Below, piece after piece: positions 46,251 through 53,916 of a DNA stretch of 64,000 bases; position 1 is the stretch's first letter, and every line of letters begins with the position of its first letter. Source of the DNA: CAYPPG01 sp964412555 (GTDB taxonomy: Bacteria > Hinthialibacterota > Hinthialibacteria > Hinthialibacterales > Hinthialibacteraceae); contig CAYPPG010000001.1 in NCBI GenBank assembly GCA_964412555.1, positions 1 to 64,000 on the forward strand, written 5' to 3'. The notes below the pieces were generated by a model, which was given only the letters and a program-made list of their open reading frames with translations, ran no database searches and had not been told where the DNA came from. The position numbers and the translations under genes were made by a program.

Positions 46251-47252
46251 TCATTGTTTCGCTTTTGGTTTTGGTAAGCGGCACAAATCCATAACCAGCC
46301 GTTCAGTCATCAAAAATCGATCCGATTTTCCCCCTTTTGCATCCTCATCCGCGCATCTCAATAAATGGATTCCATGACGCAAACCTTTGATGGAAAATTG
46401 TTTGCTTTTTTCGATCGTCATCTTCAAAGGGAATCCACTCATCCCAACCCGTTTCGGCCATTCTTTATCAGGGATATTCTCTTCCGCCAACGTTCTGCAC
46501 AGCAACATCTTTCGAAAAGACGCCGCTAAAAAGGATATGATCGCAATCGGTTCTTCTCCCTGTTCAAACAATTGAATATAAAATTCCAGCGCAGACTTGA
46601 TATCGTGTTTTGCCACCCAATCGACCAATCCCCATACTTTGTCTTCATGAGTGGACCGAATGAGTGTTCGGCAATCTTCGAGAGTTACCGTTTGACCTTC
46701 TTCAGCCCAGGCCATCAATTTATCCAACTCCGTCAAAGCGCTTGTCACGTCCTGTCCGCATTGATCGATTAAATATCGAATCGTCTCCGGAGCCAGCGTG
46801 ATCCCTTCTTCCTTGCTCCGTCGCAACGCTTCATCTTTGATTTGCGCATCGGTCGTTGCCTTCAATTCTTTGATCGCATCTTTTCCGATCGCGTCGAGCA
46901 AACGCTTGGGCAATTTTTTATTGTCGGAAAAGAGAAGCAATGGCGTATCCCCCCGCGGCTGCTCGACGTATTCGATCACGACATCATAAGCCGACTTTCC
47001 ACCGTTCCCCTCTTCTTCATCTTCTTTTCCTTTCCCGAGTTTATCCAGTTCTTTAAGAATCACGACTTTCTCTGTTGAGAAAAGAGAAAAAGACAGCACT
47101 TCTTCAATGGCACGCCCCGCTTGTCCCTCCGACGCATAATAGATCATGCGATCCACATCCTGGTCGCCGTATAATTTCTTGATCACGGCGGCAATCGTCC
47201 GTTCTTGCTGTAACTCGTCTCCGCCGATAAACAAGCCGATTCGTTTCTTCAA
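46251..47252 (-). CDS. holA: DNA polymerase III, delta subunit
   Basis: HolA opens the beta clamp within the clamp loader. The 333-residue protein shows an AAA+-like N-terminus without a working Walker A (GLFIGGDELQQERTIAAVIK), LSFSLFSTEKVVILKELDKL, then LLLFSDNKKLPKRLLDAIGK and the family pattern ALRRSKEEGITLAPETIRYL, IDQCGQDVTSALTELDKLMA. The C-terminal collar domain follows (FEQGEEPIAIISFLAASFRK). The lptE-like gene lies upstream on the same strand, the same lptE-holA order as in E. coli. Confidence 0.92.
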   Translation of the reverse strand: MKKRIGLFIGGDELQQERTIAAVIKKLYGDQDVDRMIYYASEGQAGRAIEEVLSFSLFSTEKVVILKELDKLGKGKEDEEEGNGGKSAYDVVIEYVEQPRGDTPLLLFSDNKKLPKRLLDAIGKDAIKELKATTDAQIKDEALRRSKEEGITLAPETIRYLIDQCGQDVTSALTELDKLMAWAEEGQTVTLEDCRTLIRSTHEDKVWGLVDWVAKHDIKSALEFYIQLFEQGEEPIAIISFLAASFRKMLLCRTLAEENIPDKEWPKRVGMSGFPLKMTIEKSKQFSIKGLRHGIHLLRCADEDAKGGKSDRFLMTERLVMDLCRLPKPKAKQ

Positions 47253-47285
47253 AATATCCGTTCCTTATTCACATTATTCACATTC

Positions 47286-47380
47286 GTAACGCCTGCATCC
47301 CACAGGCAAATGCCGACGGGACGTCGGCGCTACACTGTAACGCCTGCATCGTGCAGGCAATACAACAGGGCATCGGCGTT
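47286..47380. repeat. Cluster of three short palindromes between lptE and holA
   Basis: GCCTGCATCCCACAGGC (47291-47307), GCCGACGGGACGTCGGC (47312-47328) and GCCTGCATCGTGCAGGC (47342-47358) lie within 70 bases, each with 5-7-base arms. They are preceded by GTAAC. GGGCATCGGCGTT follows as a possible half copy. The cluster separates two genes that are normally tightly coupled. Confidence 0.75.
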
Positions 47381-47387
47381 CCAATAA

Positions 47388-47894
47388 TCACCAACCTTCC
47401 AATAAATAACTCCTGACCGAATCAGCCAGATTGACCGAGACATCGTTGATTTGAGAGCGGTCAGGTTCAATGCTCAACAGATATGTTCCCCTTGCAGAAA
47501 AGGGTTTGTTCGAGATTATTTTTTCTCCCGACTTTGTGTCAGTCACATCGACATTAATCGTGACGGTCATATTATACCCCACCGCCCGATCCAAATCCGA
47601 ATAGGCCAAGGGGAACACTTCCGCCACTTCGATCTTCCCTTCCAACTCCAAATCCGCCCGGCTTTTCGGAGAAACGCGCAAACGACCGTCCCGGCGGAAC
47701 ACTTCGATGATCGTATTCGTCAAACGCTCCTCTAACGCATATTGGAAAGTTTCATTTTTCAAGACGGAAATGTGAATCGTGGTATACTTTTCATCCAAAA
47801 TCCGAGGCGAATGCGCCCCACAAGCAACGATCAGCGAAAGAAGCAAGAAACCGAACACGGGTCGCACAATGGTTGATTTCGAAGTGAACATCAT
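47388..47894 (-). CDS. lptE: LptE-like outer-membrane lipoprotein
   Basis: This protein of about 168 residues has a lipoprotein signal (FGFLLLSLIVACGAHS; the lipobox ends in the C of IVAC). A fold typical of LptE follows: TIHISVLKNETFQYALEERL, then VFRRDGRLRVSPKSRADLEL and SVNLADSVRSYLLEGW. LptE plugs the LptD barrel and helps insert lipopolysaccharide. The frame is open further upstream, but that part only translates a repeat, so the ATG at 47894 (or 47891) is the start. holA is next on the same strand. No lptD lies in the window. Confidence 0.75.
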   Translation of the reverse strand: MMFTSKSTIVRPVFGFLLLSLIVACGAHSPRILDEKYTTIHISVLKNETFQYALEERLTNTIIEVFRRDGRLRVSPKSRADLELEGKIEVAEVFPLAYSDLDRAVGYNMTVTINVDVTDTKSGEKIISNKPFSARGTYLLSIEPDRSQINDVSVNLADSVRSYLLEGW

Positions 47895-47960
47895 AGGAAG
47901 AAACCTTTTACATATAATATGGTAACACAGGCGGCACAATAGTCCTTCCCTGCATAGAGC

Positions 47961-48055
47961 AATCCCACCCCAACGGGGTGAAAGATGAAAGCCAGCGGGC
48001 AACGCCCCTGGTGGAGTGGAGTGATAAACGATAAAATCCGCCCTGAAAGGGCAAA
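47961..48055. repeat. Composite of three palindromes upstream of lptE
   Basis: CACCCCAACGGGGTG (47966-47980), CCAGCGGGCAACGCCCCTGG (47992-48011) and GCCCTGAAAGGGC (48040-48052) follow one another. The order and wording match a dispersed element that I recognise from many unrelated environmental bacterial genomes. It encodes nothing and creates a false N-terminal extension of lptE. Confidence 0.8.
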
Positions 48056-48131
48056 AGAAATTTCAATTCACCTCATTTATCCTTTTTTCCATTTTTCGAC
48101 ATCTCTATTTAGGAAAGAATGATATATAAAG

Positions 48132-50309
48132 TCAAAACTCTTCTATCTCAGCGATTCGCCAATCCTTATCGAACAACCCACCCCACATCTGAATCCCGTC
48201 TTTTCCAAATACAACAAAATCCCCCATCACTTCCCCTCGAATCGGTTTTGTCAGTACAAATCCCCGCAAGGATTTCAATCCCTCACTGTCATACGCCGTT
48301 CCAATCAACATATATTTATCATCATTTACAGGATTGGGATAAACGACCAGGATTCCCTGATCTTTCTTTATCTTCCTTCCACCAAATATCAATTCGTTGT
48401 TCTGCACCAGGAACGGTAATCGCTCCATTTGTTTCCGCAGGAAATATGTGCCATGAATAGTCGAAAACAATATCATAGTATAATTCGAAATCATCTCTGA
48501 GGATACATGTTCATCGGCAATGACTTGCCACCGCACATCTGCATCTCCACTCCGTAAGGATTTATCCACTGCCAATGAACGCCCAACCGCCGTCTCTTCT
48601 TCCGTCCCCGATGTTCCATAGACATAAATTTGCCGCTCATCGAATGCGGAAAGCAATCCTTTTTTGCCTGGCAACAAACGCCAAGGCGGTTTAGAATCGG
48701 TCATTTCCCATTGTTGATCCCGCTTTCGAAAAATCGGACTTTTATCGAGCGGCCGGCAAGGAGAAAATTTTTTGCCATCGAGCGAAATCGTATATTCTAT
48801 ATCAGCTGATATGAGTTCTTCAGTGAATTGCAGGGAAAAACAAAGGACATTGTCTGTCTCGATTTCGATACGATTCTCTTGAATCTCTCCTCTAATCGAA
48901 GCAATAGCGCGAATGTTTTCCGCTTCCTGAATCGCAATCCAATAGGCAGAACCACCGTATGGTTCTCCGGTTTTATAGACAATTTTCTTCGGATGCGAAT
49001 TTCTTTTGAATTTGGAAAACCATTCAAATAGCCGCGCATTCTCATACGCCGGTTCCCACGCTTCATGCTCCACTTTTGGATATATTTCAAGGCTGCACTT
49101 GTAACCTAAATCGGCGAGTTTCTGATACAAATCTTTCGAACACCGAACCGGGACAATCGGATCCTTCTCTCCATGCATGATTTTGATGGGAACATGCAGG
49201 ATATTTTCGGCTATCTCATAAGTGGAATTTAAACGCTCCAAGCGTTTCATGAACTCAGGTTGCCGATCATCATAATCGTTCCATTCCCTGGCATCGAAAA
49301 ATCCACAAACCGGCGCCAATGCAGCAAAACGATCCGGATTCCGAAATCCCAATTTCGCAGTCCCGCCTCCCCCCATGGACAATCCGGTGAGATACACACG
49401 ATCCGGATCGACATGGAATTGCCGATTTACTTCCTCTATCACCCGCCAAACATCCTCCTCGGCGAATCCCTCATAAGACATCGTTTCAAAACCGTTCGGT
49501 GCAACGACGAGATAGGGAACGTCCGGCAACTTAGGCATCATTTTCTTCGCAGCATCATCACTTTCCGCCGGGCGATTTGTCTTGTCGAACACTCTTCGCA
49601 TTGCTAAATGATGGTTGGACCAGGCTCCATGCAGCATGACCACCAAAGGCCAGGCTTTCCCATTTTCATACTCACGAGGAACGTAGAGTGAATAGTGCTG
49701 CAATTCACCATTCATCTCGGAACGATACCCGCGAAGTTGATAACCGGTTTTCCCCACAAAGGGATCCTTATTCTCCCGCAACGATTCTAGAAGATTGGAA
49801 ACATACAAATACCGTTGTTTGAGTTCGCGTATTTCCCTCGGTTCAGCACATTTGACACGCTCTTCCAAATCTTCGGCATACGCCAATACAGCCCAAACCG
49901 CGCGAAGCATAATTGGATTGTCGGTTGATACATCCTCCAGATGTTTGATTTTTGCAATGAGCTGACTGACCTGCTCAAAAAATCCAAAGAGAAGGGGAAC
50001 TCTTGCATCCGCCACCGGCATCCAGTCTTGCTCTTGTTTCGCTTCCAGAACGATTTTCAATTCACCGTCCAAACCTTTGGGTATCTCAAGCGTCTTATTC
50101 AAAAGCGGTTTACATTCTCCGATCTTCTTTCGAAGAATCGTTTCTCCATCGTTGGCCAAGGCAAGAAGACGAAGTTCTTGAACGTCCCCATACCATTGAA
50201 TATGAATTCCAAGAGTAGCACCTCTCGTCACTACTGCCGGACAAACATTGAGTTGAGCGTATTTTCGATGTATTTTTCCAAAAGTTTTATAAGAAAATTC
50301 TTCCACCAT
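48132..50309 (-). CDS. Alpha/beta-hydrolase (PHB-depolymerase/PET-like esterase) with extra domains
   Basis: This protein of about 725 residues has no clear signal peptide. Residues ~1-120 form a beta domain (YAQLNVCPAVVTRGATLGIH), then a helical segment. The hydrolase domain starts near residue 220: HYSLYVPREYENGKAWPLVV, oxyanion loop MLHGAWSNHH, nucleophile elbow VYLTGLSMGGGGTAKLGFRN and KIMHGEKDPIVP with the acid; the histidine is likely in YPKVEHEAWEP. The C-terminal ~300 residues include a beta segment and a Rossmann-like part (VRWQVIADEHVSSEMISNYT). Multi-domain esterases of this layout occur in planctomycete-like genomes. The substrate is unknown. Confidence 0.75.
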   Translation of the reverse strand: MVEEFSYKTFGKIHRKYAQLNVCPAVVTRGATLGIHIQWYGDVQELRLLALANDGETILRKKIGECKPLLNKTLEIPKGLDGELKIVLEAKQEQDWMPVADARVPLLFGFFEQVSQLIAKIKHLEDVSTDNPIMLRAVWAVLAYAEDLEERVKCAEPREIRELKQRYLYVSNLLESLRENKDPFVGKTGYQLRGYRSEMNGELQHYSLYVPREYENGKAWPLVVMLHGAWSNHHLAMRRVFDKTNRPAESDDAAKKMMPKLPDVPYLVVAPNGFETMSYEGFAEEDVWRVIEEVNRQFHVDPDRVYLTGLSMGGGGTAKLGFRNPDRFAALAPVCGFFDAREWNDYDDRQPEFMKRLERLNSTYEIAENILHVPIKIMHGEKDPIVPVRCSKDLYQKLADLGYKCSLEIYPKVEHEAWEPAYENARLFEWFSKFKRNSHPKKIVYKTGEPYGGSAYWIAIQEAENIRAIASIRGEIQENRIEIETDNVLCFSLQFTEELISADIEYTISLDGKKFSPCRPLDKSPIFRKRDQQWEMTDSKPPWRLLPGKKGLLSAFDERQIYVYGTSGTEEETAVGRSLAVDKSLRSGDADVRWQVIADEHVSSEMISNYTMILFSTIHGTYFLRKQMERLPFLVQNNELIFGGRKIKKDQGILVVYPNPVNDDKYMLIGTAYDSEGLKSLRGFVLTKPIRGEVMGDFVVFGKDGIQMWGGLFDKDWRIAEIEEF

Positions 50310-50470
50310 AATTTCAACCGAACGAACACATCCATGAATCAAAACAGTTTCGTTATAATACACAGAAGAAAACCTGAAATAAACCAAAAAAAGACGGTTT
50401 ATCCCGATATTTTTTGAAACAAACTCGATTTTAAGAGATAAACAGAAATGCAAAAGGAGTCAGGAATAGC

Positions 50471-50953
50471 ATGGATACTTCGATACGGATCGGCTACGGT
50501 TTCGATATTCACAGGTGGGCGGACGATCGCCGGTTGGTTCTGGGAGGAGTTGAAATTCCACACGATCAAGGTCTTCTTGGCCATTCGGATGCCGATGCAT
50601 TGACCCACGCCGTCATCGATGCCTTGTTGGGAGCAGTCGCTTTAGGAGACATAGGCCAACATTTTCCCGATACCGATCCACGATTTAAAGATATCGACAG
50701 CATGGAACTGCTGAAGCGTACCATGATTCTTATTCATGATACAGGACACAAAGTGTGCAATGTTGACAGCACGATTGTAACGGATGCGCCAAAACTGGCT
50801 CCCTATATACTCCGCATTCGCCGTAACCTTGCAAAGGGATTATACGTTAAGGAGGAGCAAGTGAGTGTAAAAGCTACCCGCACAGAGGGAGTTTTTTACA
50901 CAGAGAACAAAGGTCTTATCGCTATGTCAACACTACTTCTGATCAAGCCGTGA
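50471..50953 (+). CDS. ispF: 2-C-methyl-D-erythritol 2,4-cyclodiphosphate synthase
   Basis: IspF makes the cyclic diphosphate in the MEP isoprenoid pathway. The 160-residue protein has the metal site in RIGYGFDIHRW (Asp, His) and GHSDADALTHAVIDALLGA (third His). IGQHFPDTDPRFKDIDSMEL and VDSTIVTDAPKLAPYI are normal. The C-terminal motif, usually TEGLGFTGRGEG, is TEGVFYTENKGLI here, so the usual Phe and Arg that contact CDP phosphates are changed. The length is normal. ATG at 50471 follows AAAGGAG. ispD is not adjacent. Confidence 0.92.
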   Translation: MDTSIRIGYGFDIHRWADDRRLVLGGVEIPHDQGLLGHSDADALTHAVIDALLGAVALGDIGQHFPDTDPRFKDIDSMELLKRTMILIHDTGHKVCNVDSTIVTDAPKLAPYILRIRRNLAKGLYVKEEQVSVKATRTEGVFYTENKGLIAMSTLLLIKP

Positions 50954-51032
50954 CCGTGAATCATAAAAAAAGTTGGCAAAAAAACCAAAGGATGATACAA
51001 TTTAACTAACAAGAACAAGTAAAGAAACGAAT

Positions 51033-51047
51033 TGGCCTAAATATTGC
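51033..51047 (+). promoter_or_regulatory. Sigma-54 (RpoN) -24/-12 promoter of a putative small RNA
   Basis: TGGC (51033-51036), seven bases, TTGC (51044-51047), the same 17-base sequence as at 27777-27793. A start near 51059 is predicted. The next gene on this strand starts at 51274, behind a terminator, so the transcript should be a free RNA. Confidence 0.6.
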
Positions 51048-51058
51048 TTTATCAACTT

Positions 51059-51223
51059 AAATAGAAGGCAAATTTTTCAATTTGAGAAAGAGGCCAACAA
51101 TCGATCAAGTTAAAGAAAAGAAAACCGAAAACAAGAAGAGACGAACCATTTCGTTCTCCTTATCTCCTTTTTCAGGATGAGTTGCTTAGATAGTCCCCCT
51201 TACTTCAACTCATCCTTTTTTTT
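51059..51223 (+). ncRNA. Putative sigma-54-dependent small RNA (about 165 nt)
   Basis: The interval runs from the predicted start of the -24/-12 promoter to the T-run of a strong terminator. It has no convincing ORF. It is A-rich in the first half (GAAAAGAAAACCGAAAACAA), then has a CU-rich single strand (TTCTCCTTATCTCC) that could pair with ribosome-binding sites, then the terminator stem. I infer a regulatory RNA; no known family is recognised. Confidence 0.4.
51174..51223 (+). terminator. Rho-independent terminator before addB
   Basis: AGGATGAGTTG (51174-51184) and CAACTCATCCT (51206-51216) pair over 11 bases without mismatch around a 21-base loop, ending in eight T residues. Confidence 0.85.
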
Positions 51224-51273
51224 GTCTACTACCCGCGATAAAATCAATACCTGTAATCGATAGACAAATTGCT

Positions 51274-53916
51274 ATGACAAAAAACGTCAAACTGTTCCCC
51301 AATCCATTTCAGTCCTTGATCCCCCACGAGGATATCGTATATCTCACTCCGAACGTCCACGCCGCAAGAGCACTGAATGTGCCTTATCAATCCCTGCGAA
51401 CTCTAGCCCGAAAAACACTGTTCAATAGACGATTGGGAGTCGCACCGGAATTTACCGCTTCGAGAATCCTTCAAGAAACGGTCAAGGAACAGTTAAATCC
51501 CTCGGATGTCATGGGAACGGCACGAATGATCACACCGGCTTTGCGGCTATTATTACAGGCGGGAACTGACTTCGATCATTTGATTCAAAGCGGATCTCAA
51601 CGGTGTCAACAACTGGCCTGTATTGCGCAATCCTATCGCACCAAACTGCGAGAACATCAGTGGATCGATTCGTCTGAATTGTTTTGGGAAGCGGCCAAGG
51701 GAGAACCGGAACGACAAGCCGTTGCAATCCATGGTTATCCATGCTTGAAGAACGATGAACTGAATTTCATTCTCGCCATTGCGGATGAAGGAAGTGAAAT
51801 CGTTCTGCCATATCCCAACCATGCGGCTTTCGAGAACAATTGGACCGCCGCTCATTATTTGAAAAAACATGGTTGGAAATATTCTCAATCCGAGAATTCC
51901 CCCGCTTCTCTGGGTGAACGATTATCCGCGCGATTTCTGGGATTGACGGAAGAAGCCATCCCACTCCAAGCCTATGAGTATCCGCATTTGGAAGCGGAAG
52001 TCCGTGGAACACTCATCCAAGTGAAACAACTTCTTGCCAATGGAATTTCTCCCGAAAACATCGCCCTCGTCACTCGTAATGAAAACTATTATGCGAATTG
52101 TCTGCAATCCATCGCTTGGGAATACCAAATTCCCATTCAATTTTCTCATGAAATACCATTGAAAAACACACGGCTGGGAGCGTGGATTGAATTGATGTTT
52201 CATGCGATCCAAAACCGGCTCCCCTTTGAAACCACCGCCCGGCTCCTCCGCCATCCACTCGGTCCGGGATTACCGGAAAAAACATGGAACAATGCGCGGC
52301 GCTTTCACCGTTCCGGTTTGGATCAATGGCAAATTTCTGTGAAAGATCTAAAAAAACTAAAATGGCCGGAACAAGACAACAAAAATAAATATATGCGGCG
52401 ATTACACGACCTTCTGGAAACATTTCACTTACGACGCCGCACCGCCTTCTGGGCACAGGAAACGATCGCGTTTTATAAACTACAGGATGGATTGACCGAA
52501 CTGGAGCGGATACCGGACCGCAAAATCTCACTTTCCCGATTCATCGAAGATGTCACTGAACTCCTCACTGTTTTCACAACTCCGGTAAATCCGGGACGGG
52601 GTGGAGTTGAATTTCATACCCCCCAGTCTCTTTCGGGTGCACGATTTAAGCATGTCTTTTTGCTGGGAGCGGCGGAAGGCATTTTCCCCGCACCTATCCA
52701 TGATGATGTCATTCTCGATTTTCATGACCGGGAATCGCTCAAATCATCGGGACTCATTCTGGACAATGCCGTCGACGCCGCGATGCAGGAAACAGCGGCG
52801 GCTTGGTCCATGCTGCAAACAGTGACCGAATCATTCACGCTGAGTTATCCGAAATCAATCGGAAGGGATGAATTTCTTCCCAGTAAACTCTTTGACCAAC
52901 TGGAGGTCTCTCCATCTTCGACCTCCTTGCATGCCGTTGCTAGTGGGGAAGAAATCCGAAAATATGCTCTCCCAAGAAAAGAGCAGTTGGAAGATCCCGT
53001 TCTACAATTTGCCCATCACGCCTGGAGCGTGGAGTCGAACAGAGAGGGGCGTCATCCATACGATGAATATGATGGAATACCTGGCGTACCGATCCTGCCC
53101 GAAACAAGAACCTTCAGTGCTTCGCAATTGAGAGATTTAGGACAATGCCCCTTTAAATGGTTCGCTGCAAAAGTTTTGAGATTGAAAGAAATGGAAGAAG
53201 CAGAAGAAGAACTCAGTCCCGGCCTGAAAGGAACTTTGTGCCACGCCATCCTGGAAAAAATTCTTCTCTCCGTAAAAGAAAGCGAAAACCCGAGAGAAGC
53301 CGCTCTCGAGTATTTGGAGACGGCTGTATCTCAAGCGGAACAGGAATTGAATTTTCCTTCCCTACCGGTATGGGAAGCTCATCGCGCCGAAATCATGACC
53401 ATGCTTCGGCGTGTGATACTCAGCGATACGTTCATTCTCGATCAGTGCACAATGTTGGAGGCAGAGAAACAGTTTGAAGGCAGCTGGTTTGGCTTGAAAG
53501 TACAGGGATTCGTAGACCGCATTGACCGCGGACCGGATGGTTTGATCTTTATCGACTATAAAACCAGCACATCGATACAACCGGGAATTAAAAACATGGA
53601 AAGAAAAGCGAAAGTGGACATTCAAATCCCGTTGTATGTGCAGGTGGCTGCCGACGTTCTTTTTCCAGGCGAGACCGTTGCAAGGGCATACTACTATTCT
53701 TTGCCGAATGCTGAAATATTGAAAGAAAGAGAATTCACCCAGGAACAAGATCCGAACTCGGAACTCGCTCAATTTGCGGAAAACGTCAAAGAGATGCTGA
53801 AAACCGGCCACTATCCGATACAACCGGACATCAATGGCGAAGCCTGCCGTTATTGTCCGTTTCCATCGGTTTGCCGGAGAGGGACACGGCTTTCCCGAAA
53901 AGGGAGTATACCATGA
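51274..53916 (+). CDS. addB: AddB/RexB-like helicase-nuclease subunit
   Basis: This 880-residue subunit is related to AddB of the recombination-repair complex. The N-terminal ~600 residues resemble an inactivated UvrD-type fold (HVFLLGAAEGIFPAPIHDDV). From ~610 a PD-(D/E)XK nuclease domain follows: ASQLRDLGQCPFKWFAAKVL, KGTLCHAILEKILLS and the catalytic DGLIFIDYKTSTSIQP. One cysteine before the nuclease core and C-x2-C-x5-C at the end (CRYCPFPSVC) form the AddB iron-sulfur staple. addA overlaps its stop (ATGA). A canonical Walker A was not seen, as in AddB of some groups. Confidence 0.85.
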   Translation: MTKNVKLFPNPFQSLIPHEDIVYLTPNVHAARALNVPYQSLRTLARKTLFNRRLGVAPEFTASRILQETVKEQLNPSDVMGTARMITPALRLLLQAGTDFDHLIQSGSQRCQQLACIAQSYRTKLREHQWIDSSELFWEAAKGEPERQAVAIHGYPCLKNDELNFILAIADEGSEIVLPYPNHAAFENNWTAAHYLKKHGWKYSQSENSPASLGERLSARFLGLTEEAIPLQAYEYPHLEAEVRGTLIQVKQLLANGISPENIALVTRNENYYANCLQSIAWEYQIPIQFSHEIPLKNTRLGAWIELMFHAIQNRLPFETTARLLRHPLGPGLPEKTWNNARRFHRSGLDQWQISVKDLKKLKWPEQDNKNKYMRRLHDLLETFHLRRRTAFWAQETIAFYKLQDGLTELERIPDRKISLSRFIEDVTELLTVFTTPVNPGRGGVEFHTPQSLSGARFKHVFLLGAAEGIFPAPIHDDVILDFHDRESLKSSGLILDNAVDAAMQETAAAWSMLQTVTESFTLSYPKSIGRDEFLPSKLFDQLEVSPSSTSLHAVASGEEIRKYALPRKEQLEDPVLQFAHHAWSVESNREGRHPYDEYDGIPGVPILPETRTFSASQLRDLGQCPFKWFAAKVLRLKEMEEAEEELSPGLKGTLCHAILEKILLSVKESENPREAALEYLETAVSQAEQELNFPSLPVWEAHRAEIMTMLRRVILSDTFILDQCTMLEAEKQFEGSWFGLKVQGFVDRIDRGPDGLIFIDYKTSTSIQPGIKNMERKAKVDIQIPLYVQVAADVLFPGETVARAYYYSLPNAEILKEREFTQEQDPNSELAQFAENVKEMLKTGHYPIQPDINGEACRYCPFPSVCRRGTRLSRKGSIP

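Noticed and set aside
47388..48002. Longer lptE start at 48002
   Set aside because: The extra 36 codons translate the palindromic repeat, and the lipoprotein signal only begins at the internal start.
48119..48460. Plus-strand frame opposite the esterase 3' end
   Set aside because: It is a shadow of the well-supported minus-strand gene.
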